DNA of 64,000 bases from Nostoc sp. NOS(2021). Lineage in GTDB: Bacteria; Cyanobacteriota; Cyanobacteriia; Cyanobacteriales; Nostocaceae. The position numbers and the translations under genes are program-made. Of this stretch, positions 43,670 to 52,848 are shown piece after piece. The DNA lies in assembly GCF_017115025.1 (NCBI RefSeq), contig NZ_JABXKM010000099.1, forward strand, positions 27,903 through 91,902, written 5' to 3'. The notes under the pieces were generated by a model. It made no database searches. It saw only the letters and a program-made list of their open reading frames with translations, and was not told where the DNA came from. How positions within the stretch are numbered: position 1 is the first letter of the stretch; the number at the start of each line of letters is the position of its first letter.

Positions 43670-44701
43670 TTATATTGGCTCCATGTACTCTCTAAGTAAC
43701 TGTTCCCAATCAACAATAGATACATTATCACCAATAGAAATAATCATCACTCGACTAGGTTTTTTCAATGGGCTTATATCAAGTGCCATAAGTGTTGAAA
43801 CTGCATCGTCTGCACGAGACTCGATAACTCCGTATTCGGAAGCTGGATCAGCTAAACCAAACGTCACAAAAGATGCGAAATCGCAACATTTTTCGTAACC
43901 GTTCATAGGATCGGTTATGTATTTCCGCTTTATTTTTAATTCTTCTAATTGCTTTTGATAAAAATCTGCTGGTTTTACAATTGGAGGAGGTGTCCACTCT
44001 TTAATATCGAAACGATGATAGAAGATAAAATAGCCAAGTCCCTCATGTTGGAGCAGCGCTTCTAGTTGTTCTAAATCGATACCAGCGCTACCTCCTTCAA
44101 CTTTCTTGGCTTGAAATCGTGCAACCTTAAAGAACTCTGGTTGGTTTTCATAACGTGCTTGAATGATAAGACCAAAATCTGCACCTGTAAAAGCCTCTCG
44201 ACTTTCATTCGCAGTATCTGCATAATAAACTCGCATCTCAGACAAAGATGGTTGTGTTACTTCTGTTAATTGCTTCCAATGAACACCAAAATCTTCAAGC
44301 CTCTCCATAATTTGAGAAACAAAATGACCAGTTAGCCTTTCCTCATTACTCCAAAATGGAGTAAATCTGAACATGAACTGATGCTCGGCTGTTGAAATAG
44401 CCCAAAATAATGCCCAGATTGTACGAGGCTGAAATGTATTTGGATTAGTCAAAATATTTTCATAAAAATCCCTGTAGTTGCTAATCAATAGACGTAATAA
44501 ATCTTCTCTTAAAAATATTGGAGTTGATAATGATTTTGGTGACACGAAGATACCGGACTCCATAACTAAAAGTGCAGTATACGATAAATTTTTTTTGTAA
44601 TGCTGAAAAGACCCAAAGCCACTACGATCGCGAGTCCAACTTTTGACAAGAGGTTTAACTTTATTTACAAGTCTATCAAACTCATTGTTTTCTTCCATCA
44701 T
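43670..44701 (-). CDS. Unrecognised protein with possible QxK nuclease-like motif
   Basis: 343 aa, not assigned to a family. A central segment FTGADFGLIIQARYEN..FFKVARFQAKKVEGG has the order Asp - strand - Q-x-K expected of PD-(D/E)XK nucleases of the QxK (Mrr-like) type. A Glu (EAFTGAD) precedes it. The N-terminal part is helical; the C-terminal part (FVTFGLADPASEYG, VMIISIGDN) is mixed. It begins ATG-ATG, joined to the small open frame upstream by TAATG. A solitary defence or repair nuclease is a hypothesis; it could equally be an unrelated fold. Confidence 0.65.
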   Translation of the reverse strand: MMEENNEFDRLVNKVKPLVKSWTRDRSGFGSFQHYKKNLSYTALLVMESGIFVSPKSLSTPIFLREDLLRLLISNYRDFYENILTNPNTFQPRTIWALFWAISTAEHQFMFRFTPFWSNEERLTGHFVSQIMERLEDFGVHWKQLTEVTQPSLSEMRVYYADTANESREAFTGADFGLIIQARYENQPEFFKVARFQAKKVEGGSAGIDLEQLEALLQHEGLGYFIFYHRFDIKEWTPPPIVKPADFYQKQLEELKIKRKYITDPMNGYEKCCDFASFVTFGLADPASEYGVIESRADDAVSTLMALDISPLKKPSRVMIISIGDNVSIVDWEQLLREYMEPI

Positions 44702-44928
44702 TAAAAGCTTAAGAACGACACACTATAAGATTTCAAAGCTGTCCATAACCTGAAAATACATCTTTGTTGTAACTCCATACCACAAATTTCTGCCTCAATA
44801 ATATTGTTCTGCCAGTCTAACGTAGTAGGATTGTTCAAGTGAAAGGGTACACCTTGCGGGACGAGTAGCCATCGCTCGCTAGTAGGCACCCTAAAATAAG
44901 AGCAAAAGACGATTCCTAAAACAAGCAC
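44701..44928 (-). CDS. Possible small protein upstream of the nuclease-like gene
   Basis: 75 codons from a GTG; no family recognised. In its favour, its stop overlaps the next start as TAATG, as in coupled operons. Against it, it fills the region where the divergent pheT promoter should lie and has no good ribosome site. It may be an older gene whose 5' end was lost. Confidence 0.3.
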   Translation of the reverse strand: MLVLGIVFCSYFRVPTSERWLLVPQGVPFHLNNPTTLDWQNNIIEAEICGMELQQRCIFRLWTALKSYSVSFLSF

Positions 44929-44933
44929 ACTCC

Positions 44934-47384
44934 ATGCGTATTTCTCTAAATTGGCTGCGCGAACTAGTAGAGATAAAACTTAGTCCAGAAGAATTAGCCG
45001 AAACCCTGACAATGGCGGGGTTTGAGGTAGAAGAGATTGAAGACCGCCGCACTTGGGCAAATGGCGTGGTGATCGGGAAAGTCCTTGAGCGTCAACCCCA
45101 TCCCAACGCCGATAAATTGAGTGTTTGCCAAGTGGATATCGGTGCAGGTGAGATTTTAAATATTGTCTGTGGTGCTGCCAATGTGAAGGCAGATATCTAT
45201 GTGCCAGTGGCAACTACGGGTACTTACTTACCCAACATCGATTTAAAAATTAAACCTGCAAAATTGCGTGGTGTCGCATCTCAGGGCATGATTTGTTCTT
45301 TAAAGGAACTCGGTTTGCCCACTGATGTAGACGGAATTCATATTTTTACCCAGGAAAATTTACCATTGGGTAGTGATGTGCGTCCGTTGTTGGGTTTAGA
45401 TGATGTAATTTTAGACTTAACTGCAACTGCTAATCGCGCTGATGCTCTGAGTATGGTAGGTGTAGCACGGGAAGTAGCAGCTTTGACGGGTGGAAAGTTG
45501 AGCATTTCTGAACCTGGTGAAGTCTCTATTTCCAAAAGTGCCGGAAATTTAGCTTTAAAAATTGCCGATACCCAAGCTTGTCCTGCATACATTGGTACGG
45601 TAATTGAACAGGTCAAAATTGCTCCATCTCCCGAATGGTTGCAACAGCGTTTGCGGGCTGCTGGAGTACGTCCCATCAGTAATGTTGTGGATATTACTAA
45701 CTACGTTTTGTTGGAATGGGGACAACCACTACACGCCTTTGACCGCGATCGCCTACAATCTGTCGCAAGTAGCGAAAATTTAACCATCGGCGTTCGCTTC
45801 GCCACTGCTGGAGAATCCTTCAAAACCCTGGATGGACAAACTCGCACCCTATCAACCCAAAATTTATTAATTACCGCTAACGACAGACCCGTTGCACTGG
45901 CGGGAGTCATGGGTGGACAAGAAACGGAAGTCCATGAAGGTACTCAAAGCCTAGTTTTAGAAGCAGCTTTATTTGATTCTGTGGCAATTCGCCGTTCTTC
46001 CCGCAGTGCAGGCTTAAGAAGTGAGGCTTCTGGCAGATATGAACGGGGAGTTAACCGGGCTGAGTTGGAAATAGCTAATCGCCGCGCCTTATCCTTAATT
46101 AGCGAATTAGCTAGTGGAATTCTTGTCCAGCAGGAAATTGCCGACACCCGCCCCCATCCGTCTACTTGGAGTCGTTCGATCGCACTGCGTTTAGACCGAG
46201 TTAATCAGATATTGGGGCCAATCGATTTGGAAGAGGATACAGGTGAACTCCAAGAACAAGATGTTGAGCGCATCCTGACAGCATTGGGATGTCAGTTAAC
46301 TCCTTCAGGAGAAGATAGCAGCCATCAACCCACATGGTCAGTTTCTGTCCCACCCTATCGTTACCGCGACTTAGAGCGGGAAATTGATTTAATTGAAGAA
46401 ATTGCCCGTCTCTATGGCTACAACAAATTTTGTGATACCCTACCAGAAAAAGCCGAAGCTGGCTATCTGCCTTTAGATCAAGAATTGATTCGCAAGTTAC
46501 GAGCTTTCCTCCGGGCTGAAGGATTGACAGAATTAATCCACTATTCTTTAGTCAAACCAGGAGAAGACAGAAACATAGTACTGTCAAACCCCTTATTTGT
46601 CGAATATTCAGCGCTGCGAACCGATTTGATCTCTGGGTTAATTGATGCCTTTCAATACAATTTAGAGCAAGGTAATGGTGCCCTCAACGGTTTTGAAATC
46701 GGGCAAATTTTCTGGCGAGAAGAAGACGGTTTGCAAGAAACAGAAGCCCTGGCGGGGATTGTGGGAGGCGATCGCACTCTTGGCAAATGGTCAAAAAGTG
46801 GACGCGAAGAACCCATCACCTGGTTTGAAGCCAAAGGCATTTTAGAAAGTGTATTTCGGCAACTTGCCTTGGAAGTAGAATTTCAACCCGATCGCCGCGA
46901 CGATCGCTTACATCCAGGACGCACCGCTTCCCTGTGGATTCGGGGTAATAGACTGGGTATTTTTGGGCAACTCCATCCCCAATTGCGACGAGAGAAAGGC
47001 TTACCAGATTCCGTTTATGTTTTCCAGTTGGATCTAGATGTACTTTTAGATTCTCTAGAACAAGATGAAGTCCTTGTGCCAACATTCCAGCCCTATTCTA
47101 CCTATCCAGCTAGCGATCGCGACATCGCCTTTTTCGCACCCGTGAAAATCTCAGTTGCCGAAATTCAAAAAGTAATTACCAAAGCTGGTAAAGATTTGCT
47201 CGAATCGGTGGAATTATTTGATGAATATCGTGGCGAAAATGTCCCTGAAGGACAGCGAAGTTTAGCATTCCGTCTAATTTATCGGGCTAGCGATCGCACT
47301 CTGACTGAGGCAGAAGTTGAACCAGTACACAATAAAGTCCGCGAAGCCTTGGTGGAAAAATTCGGCGTCAACCTGAGAAGTTAG
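44934..47384 (+). CDS. pheT: Phenylalanine--tRNA ligase beta subunit
   Basis: 816 aa, full length. N-terminal [20 protein letters not shown], then the tRNA-binding domain ([20 protein letters not shown]), B3/B4 core ([38 protein letters not shown]), B5 ([20 protein letters not shown]), and the C-terminal anticodon-binding FDX-ACB domain ([29 protein letters not shown]). It forms the alpha2-beta2 enzyme with PheS, which is not in this window. A core housekeeping gene; the only such translation gene here. Confidence 0.97.
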   Translation: MRISLNWLRELVEIKLSPEELAETLTMAGFEVEEIEDRRTWANGVVIGKVLERQPHPNADKLSVCQVDIGAGEILNIVCGAANVKADIYVPVATTGTYLPNIDLKIKPAKLRGVASQGMICSLKELGLPTDVDGIHIFTQENLPLGSDVRPLLGLDDVILDLTATANRADALSMVGVAREVAALTGGKLSISEPGEVSISKSAGNLALKIADTQACPAYIGTVIEQVKIAPSPEWLQQRLRAAGVRPISNVVDITNYVLLEWGQPLHAFDRDRLQSVASSENLTIGVRFATAGESFKTLDGQTRTLSTQNLLITANDRPVALAGVMGGQETEVHEGTQSLVLEAALFDSVAIRRSSRSAGLRSEASGRYERGVNRAELEIANRRALSLISELASGILVQQEIADTRPHPSTWSRSIALRLDRVNQILGPIDLEEDTGELQEQDVERILTALGCQLTPSGEDSSHQPTWSVSVPPYRYRDLEREIDLIEEIARLYGYNKFCDTLPEKAEAGYLPLDQELIRKLRAFLRAEGLTELIHYSLVKPGEDRNIVLSNPLFVEYSALRTDLISGLIDAFQYNLEQGNGALNGFEIGQIFWREEDGLQETEALAGIVGGDRTLGKWSKSGREEPITWFEAKGILESVFRQLALEVEFQPDRRDDRLHPGRTASLWIRGNRLGIFGQLHPQLRREKGLPDSVYVFQLDLDVLLDSLEQDEVLVPTFQPYSTYPASDRDIAFFAPVKISVAEIQKVITKAGKDLLESVELFDEYRGENVPEGQRSLAFRLIYRASDRTLTEAEVEPVHNKVREALVEKFGVNLRS

Positions 47385-47489
47385 TCATTTGTCATTTGCT
47401 AGGAGTGAGGAATTAATAATTCCTCAATCCCCGATGCACTGGCTGCAAAATCCAAAATCTAAAATCTAAAATCCAAAATAGTCTTAGCT

Positions 47490-47759
47490 ATGCCTAAATA
47501 TGTACTCTGGGGAACTTACTGCGAAGACGTTCTCAAAAAACGTGTCCCTCACCGTCAAGCTCATTTAGACGGATTAGCAAAACAGAAAGAATCCGGTGTG
47601 CTGATTACCATCGGCCCCACCAAGGATGTCACAAAAGTTTTTGGGATTTACGAAGCCGAAGACGAAGCCACTGTGCGCGAGTTAATTGAAAACGATCCTT
47701 ACTGGAAAAATGGCATCTGGACTGAATATTCTGTCAAAGAATGGATTCAGGCTTTTTAA
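47490..47759 (+). CDS. YCII-domain protein (YciI-like)
   Basis: 89 aa. MPKYVLWGTYCEDVLKKRVP, HRQAHLDGLAKQKESGVLIT and FGIYEAEDEATVRELIENDP..NGIWTEYSVKEW match the YCII ferredoxin-like fold with the conserved His and Asp. The reaction of this family is not established. It follows pheT by 105 bp of short TCTAAAA repeats. Confidence 0.9.
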   Translation: MPKYVLWGTYCEDVLKKRVPHRQAHLDGLAKQKESGVLITIGPTKDVTKVFGIYEAEDEATVRELIENDPYWKNGIWTEYSVKEWIQAF

Positions 47760-47802
47760 ATTGTTATTGGGCATTCTTGCCAGGTTAAGGTAAATAGACT
47801 TT

Positions 47803-47964
47803 GGGAGCATCCACTTTTGGCGGATCTCGCCCTCAGACTAGAAGTCTGGGGCTATACAAACTAAACCCGCCTGCGCGGGTTTCAGAGAGTCCGCGTAGGC
47901 GGACTTCGTTTGTGTAGCCGCGATTTCCAATCGCCCGGTGTTTCTTCCAAAAGTGGATGCTCCC
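47803..47964. mobile_element. 162-bp MITE with 18-bp perfect ends and 8-bp target duplication
   Basis: Left end GGGAGCATCCACTTTTGG (47803-47820) and its exact inverse (47947-47964) are flanked by TAGACTTT on both sides (47795-47802, 47965-47972). The interior holds two hairpins (AACCCGCCTGCGCGGGTTT; AGTCCGCGTAGGCGGACT) and no gene. It was mobilised in trans by an unknown transposase. Confidence 0.92.
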
Positions 47965-48060
47965 TAGACTTTTGTCAAATGGTAAAGCTAATTCATCAGC
48001 TACCACGTCTCCCAAGTCAACTAATACTGCATAAAAATCTATTTAATTTTTCGTACAAGC

Positions 48061-48165
48061 TTAAGCAATCGGACTCCTGGCATATTTTTCAAATAAATCA
48101 TTTAAAGCTTCTGCCAGCAATGCTTGACTACTTCGGTCTTTGTCAAGTGCAAATTCATCCCGCCT
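48061..48165 (-). pseudogene. C-terminal fragment of a ribbon-helix-helix antitoxin-like gene
   Basis: Minus strand reads DEFALDKDRSSQALLAEALN then DLFEKYARSPIA-stop, resembling the second half of CopG-like antitoxin proteins. No start codon and an upstream stop show it is broken. Further minus-strand coding-like text (DFYAVLVDLGDVVADELALP) continues to the MITE at 47.8 kb, suggesting a lost operon. Confidence 0.45.
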
Positions 48166-48283
48166 TTATACAACCCTAAAGATTGCGTAAAGGTTAAATA
48201 AAACACAATTTTTTTCTTTGAGATACCAGCATACTTGTATTTGTTAAGACCAATTAGCAATAAGTGATAGCACTTAAAAAATA

Positions 48284-49099
48284 ATGTTTAAAATAAACTA
48301 CAAATACGCAATAGTCTTGGGAATCGTGGCATTCTCCAGTTTTCAAGCTCCAGCAAAAGCCGGTTCTCTGCTGGGAACGGCGGATAACTTCGGGGTCTTG
48401 GGTGGCTCGACGGTGACTAATACCGGCAAGTCCCTCATCACGCAATCTCTGGGTGTCAACGCAGGTTCTTCAGCTACTGGCTTTTCTCCAGCGGTCGGGG
48501 TCGTGAACGGAGGGATATTCACATCTGATGCAGTTGCGGCTCAGGCTCAACTGGATAACGCAAGTGCGTACAATTATTTAGCAGCCTTGAGTCCCACTAA
48601 GGAGTTGACTGGTCTGGATCTGGGTGGAATGACGCTCACACCTGGGGTCTATTCTTTTAGCTCATCGGCTCAGTTGACAGGAAAACTCACGCTCGACAAT
48701 CTAGGCGACCCGAATGCGCTCTTCGTTTTCCAGATAGCCAGCACCCTCACCACCGCAAGCTACTCGTCTGTTGTCACGACCAACGGTGAAGCTGCCAATG
48801 TGTTTTTCCAGATCGGCAGCTCCGCGACTCTCGGAACCTACACTCAGTTCCAGGGAAATATTCTAGCGCTCACGAGCATCACCCTGACTACTGGCGTAAA
48901 CATTGACTGCGGTAGAGCCTTGGCGCAAAATGGTGCCGTGACGATGGATACTAACAAGGTTTCCAGCACCTGCTATACAAAGCCAAAGCCACAGGAAGTA
49001 GCAGAGGTTCCAGAACCTGACTCATCACTTGGTGTTATCGGCTCCGGGATAGTGGGTCTATTATTCGCCTTCAGCAAAAGATTTAGAAAAGGGTGGTAG
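48284..49099 (+). CDS. DUF3494 ice-binding-like protein with PEP-CTERM sorting signal
   Basis: 271 aa. A signal peptide (YAIVLGIVAFSSFQAPAKAG) is followed by the DUF3494 beta-solenoid domain (LGTADNFGVLGGSTVTNTG, AAQAQLDNASAYNYLAAL, GMTLTPGVYSF, LDNLGDPNALFVFQIASTL, GNILALTSITL). The C-terminus VPEPDSSLGVIGSGIVGLLF with KRFRK is a PEP-CTERM signal, so the protein is exported and probably sorted to the envelope. This family includes ice-binding proteins, though many members are adhesins or of unknown role. The gene is visibly richer in G+C than its neighbours and has few HIP1 sites, which suggests acquisition by transfer. Confidence 0.9.
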   Translation: MFKINYKYAIVLGIVAFSSFQAPAKAGSLLGTADNFGVLGGSTVTNTGKSLITQSLGVNAGSSATGFSPAVGVVNGGIFTSDAVAAQAQLDNASAYNYLAALSPTKELTGLDLGGMTLTPGVYSFSSSAQLTGKLTLDNLGDPNALFVFQIASTLTTASYSSVVTTNGEAANVFFQIGSSATLGTYTQFQGNILALTSITLTTGVNIDCGRALAQNGAVTMDTNKVSSTCYTKPKPQEVAEVPEPDSSLGVIGSGIVGLLFAFSKRFRKGW

Positions 49100-49241
49100 G
49101 TTGCAAATAGTTTTTTGAAATACTTGATTGGCAAAGAGTGTAGCAATCTATGGTAGAAAAAGATAGGCCCCGAATTGTTAATCAGACTTATCTGTTTAAA
49201 ATGTTACCAGTATTTTACCAAAAGCATAATAATAATTAAAT

Positions 49242-49282
49242 AGAGGGGGATGAGGCGAGCGATGTTCGCCTCATCCCCCTCT
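49242..49282. terminator. Strong hairpin between the DUF3494 and Tab2 genes
   Basis: Stem of 17 bp (AGAGGGGGATGAGGCGA with its complement) and a 7-nt loop, 143 bp after the DUF3494 stop. There is no clear T-run, so it may be a terminator or only a repeat. Confidence 0.55.
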
Positions 49283-49373
49283 CCTCATTCTTATTAAGAC
49301 TGTTTTGAGTATTTTAACTGATTGATAAAAGGCATTTTATCTTAACCTCTCAGGAATGCCCCACTCCCCACTT

Positions 49374-50168
49374 ATGAAAATTTGGCAGGCTGATTTTTAT
49401 CGTCGTCCGTTGCCAGATGCATCTGGACAAATTTTATGGGAGTTGTTGATTTGTGACGCAACTCGCAGCTTTGAGTATGAAGCTAGCTGTCTCCAGTCAG
49501 CAGCAAATTCTAATTGGGTTGCTACTCAACTTGAATTGGCATCTGGTGAAAAATTGCCGGATGTGATTCAGGTATTTCGTCCTCAGTCTCTAAGTTTAAT
49601 TGAGGCCGCTGGACGCAATTTAGGTATTAATGTCGAACCTACCCGCCACACCTTGGCGTTGAAGCAGTGGTTACAAGAAAAGCAATATCCCTCAGTGCTG
49701 GATAAACCGCCCCCAGCACCATTATCAGAAAACCTCTGGGGAGAACAATGGCGTTTTGCGACTCTAGCTGCTAGTGATGTAGAAACGAGATTTAGCGATC
49801 GCCCCATTCCCATTTTGCACATCCCAGAACATCTCAAGCCGATAAATTTGGGTTTGGCATCAACAGTACCCGTCCCTGGTGTAGTAATTTATGGTGGACG
49901 GCAATCAATGCGCCTAGCACGGTGGTTGCAGCAAGCCCGTTCTGTGGCGTTAAACTATATTTCTGGCGCACCGGATGGCTTAATATTAGAAGCTGGCTTA
50001 GTGGATAGATGGATTGTTGCCACTTTTGAAGATCCAGAAGTTACAACAGCAGCCCAAGCATTTGAACAACGAAAAAAGCATTGCCGAGGATTGCATTTTT
50101 TGTTAGTTCAACCCGATGATTCTGGTATGACTTATAGCGGCTTTTGGTTATTACGCACAGAATATTGA
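49374..50168 (+). CDS. Tab2/Atab2-family RNA-binding protein
   Basis: 264 aa from the ATG at 49374. Family motifs: MKIWQADFYRRPLPDASGQ, WELLICD, PDVIQVFRPQ, LWGEQWRFATLAA, GLASTVPVPGVVIYGGRQSM, and the ending LHFLLVQPDDSGMTYSGFWLL. In plants and algae Tab2 activates translation or stability of photosystem I mRNA (psaB); a like role in cyanobacteria is inferred. An ATG six codons upstream (49356) is possible but its AGGA directly abuts the codon. Confidence 0.9.
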   Translation: MKIWQADFYRRPLPDASGQILWELLICDATRSFEYEASCLQSAANSNWVATQLELASGEKLPDVIQVFRPQSLSLIEAAGRNLGINVEPTRHTLALKQWLQEKQYPSVLDKPPPAPLSENLWGEQWRFATLAASDVETRFSDRPIPILHIPEHLKPINLGLASTVPVPGVVIYGGRQSMRLARWLQQARSVALNYISGAPDGLILEAGLVDRWIVATFEDPEVTTAAQAFEQRKKHCRGLHFLLVQPDDSGMTYSGFWLLRTEY

Positions 50169-50220
50169 TATTAATTGCCAAAAATATTGTTCTGTTTATT
50201 GAGTGAATTTTGAATTGCTT

Positions 50221-50793
50221 ATGACTCTTAGCAAATTTCACCCCTATCTTTCTCCAGACGCATACCTAGAAGCTGAAAAATCCAGCCTGAATAAACACGA
50301 ATATATTCAAGGGCAAATCTATGCAATGTCAGGGGCGAGTGATGCCCATGTCACAATTACGACTAATCTCATTGCCCTCTTGAGAAATCATGTTCGCGGT
50401 ACTAGTTGTCGCCTTTACGCTACAGATATGAAAGCTCGTATTGAATCACTAAATATTTTCTATTATCCTGATATCCTAATTACTTGTGACCAAAGAGATA
50501 TAAAATTTGAATATTTTAAACGTTATCCCTGTTTAATTATTGAGGTTCTTTCCCCATCCACAGAAGCTTTTGACAGAGGCGATAAATTTATTGACTATCA
50601 AGAATTAGAAACATTTCAAGAATACGTCTTAATCAGTCAAACCCGCCAGCGTGTTGATTGTTTTCGTCGCAATGCTGAGGGAAGATGGGTTTTATATAGT
50701 TATAAAGGAAATCAAGAATTACAGTTAATCAGTCTAAACTTTGCCTGTTCCCTAGCGGACATTTATGAAGATGTGTCCTTTCCAGAAACATAG
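50221..50793 (+). CDS. Uma2-family (DUF820) putative endonuclease
   Basis: 190 aa. The PD-(D/E)XK-type core is visible as E in NKHEYIQGQIYAMSGAS, then YPDILITCD and CLIIEVLSPSTEAFDRGDKF with the E-V-L and downstream Lys. YQELETFQEYVLISQTRQRV completes the fold. Cyanobacteria carry many copies; their biological role is unclear. The ATG at 50221 is preferred over GTG at 50203. Confidence 0.9.
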   Translation: MTLSKFHPYLSPDAYLEAEKSSLNKHEYIQGQIYAMSGASDAHVTITTNLIALLRNHVRGTSCRLYATDMKARIESLNIFYYPDILITCDQRDIKFEYFKRYPCLIIEVLSPSTEAFDRGDKFIDYQELETFQEYVLISQTRQRVDCFRRNAEGRWVLYSYKGNQELQLISLNFACSLADIYEDVSFPET

Positions 50794-50853
50794 ACTTGGC
50801 AAATTATATGATGATAAAATCATATTAAATAGTAATACTAAAAATTCATACAG

Positions 50854-51084
50854 ATGCTCAAAGTGACAATTACCTTAGAAGAAGATATTCTGCAATTTGT
50901 AGATCAGTATGCACATGGAAATCGTAGTGCATACATTAATACATTGCTGGCAGAACACCGCCGCCAAATTTTAGCAATAGAAATGATTGCAGCACTCAAG
51001 CAGGATGCTGAAGATCCAGAATACCAAACTGAAATTGCTACTTGGGATAGCGTTGCTGGAGATGACATAAATGCCAGCGAATAA
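50854..51084 (+). CDS. MazE-like antitoxin
   Basis: 76 aa. MLKVTITLEEDILQFVDQYA is a ribbon-helix-helix start with NRSAYINTLLAEHRRQ as the second helix; the acidic tail EDPEYQTEIATWDSVAGDD is the toxin-binding end. It overlaps the toxin gene by 14 bp. No DNA-binding site was identified upstream. Confidence 0.88.
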   Translation: MLKVTITLEEDILQFVDQYAHGNRSAYINTLLAEHRRQILAIEMIAALKQDAEDPEYQTEIATWDSVAGDDINASE

Positions 51085-51430
51085 CTTAACTTATTGTCGG
51101 GGAGAAATACATTGGGTGAATATTGATCCAACAGTGGGGGGTGAAGTAAAGAAAATCCGCGCTTGCTTGATTGTGCAAAATGACATCATGAATCAGTATG
51201 GGTTGCTGACAATTGTCATGCCATTTCGGCCCAGAAGTAAACAAGCCCCCTACGTTGTGAATGTGAAAGCAACACCAAATAATGGACTAGACCAAGACCG
51301 TTTTATTGATGTTGGGCAAATTCGTGCTGTTGACCATAGTCGTATTTTGGGTTTGGTGGGTGTGCTAGAGTCAGAGTACTGGGAACTTATTCATACAGCT
51401 TTAAATGTAGTTCTGGGATTTGTGGTTTAG
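51071..51430 (+). CDS. MazF/PemK-type mRNA interferase toxin
   Basis: 119 aa. Motifs YCRGEIHWVNIDPTVGGEVK, KIRACLIVQND, LLTIVMPF and DRFIDVGQIRAVDHSRIL match the family; the catalytic Arg and Thr/Ser segment is present though the usual RP in RPALIV is RA here. The last 30 bp overlap the 3' end of the convergent methyltransferase gene. Confidence 0.9.
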   Translation: MPANNLTYCRGEIHWVNIDPTVGGEVKKIRACLIVQNDIMNQYGLLTIVMPFRPRSKQAPYVVNVKATPNNGLDQDRFIDVGQIRAVDHSRILGLVGVLESEYWELIHTALNVVLGFVV

Positions 51431-52741
51431 GGGTGTTAGAGAATAAAGTGAACGCCCAGATTTATCTATTCTTTCTTGAGTAGAATATAAGGTTTTTATA
51501 ATTATTTCCTGGGCCACTGCTTTGACTACATTAATACTCACAGAATTTCCTAGTTGATAATAAGCCTTATCATCATTGGGATGAAGTATAAAGCTATCAG
51601 GAAAACCTTGCAGCCTTGCAGCTTCTCGCGGAGTTAATCGCCGCACTCTCTGATTGTGATAAACTCCTAATCTATTAGCATCACTAGCAACCAAGGTTAC
51701 CGAAATCTTATTTGGATCTACAAACTTATAAACTTCAAATGAAAAGTTACCTGATAGAGGTTTGTATTTATCATTAATAAGTTTTAGATATTTTTTTGTA
51801 ACTAGTGAATTCAAAACTTTCCCTAAATCGGGGTGTTCAAAAAAGCTAGCTATTTGCTCATGAGTTAATAGTTTGCCATCTTGTTCTTGTCCAAATTCTT
51901 TATTCCGTCTCTTTAATATGAAACAGTTCATTAGTTCAATCTCCTCGGCACTACACTCGCCACGTAATCCTAAATCCCAGGAATGAATAGAGTTTCCACC
52001 CCGATAATCAATCAGCCTTATCCCATGTAAGCGATTTAAGTCATTATTAAATATTCGTTGCAATGCATTGACAAACTTTGGTGAGCAATTATATTTTTCA
52101 TCTGGATTACTTTCCAAAATGTCGGCAACAGTCACAGATTTTTGTGGTGGATAAAATAAAGATAACTGCTGAGGATTATATGAATGCGAGTCTTTAGGTC
52201 CCACGTCAGAAATCAATTCAAAAGTGGGAGAAGCATCTAAAATTCCTAGCAGATAAATGCGGACACGATTTTGCGGTAAGCCAAAGTTTGCACTGTTGAG
52301 TAAAAAAGCATGAAAACTATAACCTCTTTTTTGAATTTCATGCTTAATTGTTGCTAAGGTTCGCCCTTGATCGTGACTATAAAGCCCTCGGACATTTTCA
52401 AAAATAAAAGCTTGTGGTTTATAGGTATTGAGTAATCTTGTTATTTCAAAAAATAGCGTGCCTCGTATATCAACAAACCCTTCTTTTTTACCAGCATGAG
52501 AAAAAGATTGACAAGGAAACCCAGCTAATAAAAATTCATGTTCTGGTAGTTGATCAATTAATCGAATGTCACCTAAAGCTTTTTGACCAAAGTTTTTTTC
52601 ATAAACTAATTGAGCATCTGAATTTATTTCGCTGCTGAAAACACATTCACTTTCTATATTTAAAGAATCAGCTGCCTGTTCAAAGGCTAATCTAATTCCC
52701 CCTATTCCTGAAAATAAATCCACAAACCGAATTTTAGGCAT
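51401..52741 (-). CDS. C5-cytosine DNA methyltransferase (type II)
   Basis: 446 aa. All key motifs are present: I (VDLFSGIGGIRLAFEQ), IV with the catalytic Cys (AGFPCQSFSHAGKK), VI (FIFENVRGL), VIII (QNRVRIYLLG), IX (RRLTPREAARLQGFPDSF) and X (YQLGNSVSINV). The variable target-recognition region lies between about 180 and 385 and includes an unusual helical insert (EQIASFFEHPDLGKVLNSLV). Recognition site unknown. A short gene directly upstream on the same strand may be its restriction partner. Confidence 0.95.
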   Translation of the reverse strand: MPKIRFVDLFSGIGGIRLAFEQAADSLNIESECVFSSEINSDAQLVYEKNFGQKALGDIRLIDQLPEHEFLLAGFPCQSFSHAGKKEGFVDIRGTLFFEITRLLNTYKPQAFIFENVRGLYSHDQGRTLATIKHEIQKRGYSFHAFLLNSANFGLPQNRVRIYLLGILDASPTFELISDVGPKDSHSYNPQQLSLFYPPQKSVTVADILESNPDEKYNCSPKFVNALQRIFNNDLNRLHGIRLIDYRGGNSIHSWDLGLRGECSAEEIELMNCFILKRRNKEFGQEQDGKLLTHEQIASFFEHPDLGKVLNSLVTKKYLKLINDKYKPLSGNFSFEVYKFVDPNKISVTLVASDANRLGVYHNQRVRRLTPREAARLQGFPDSFILHPNDDKAYYQLGNSVSINVVKAVAQEIIIKTLYSTQERIDKSGRSLYSLTPLNHKSQNYI

Positions 52742-52848
52742 AGATATTAAGTTACTTTTATCCCAAAGTTTAATATCATATATTACGTAGGCTTACTTGT
52801 TTTTACAAAAAATATTCCTTTAAAAAACTACAAAGCACATCAAGCTCT

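Noticed and set aside
47407..47425. GAGGAATTAATAATTCCTC palindrome after pheT as a terminator
   Set aside because: AT-rich weak stem with no T-run; likely part of the short repeats there.
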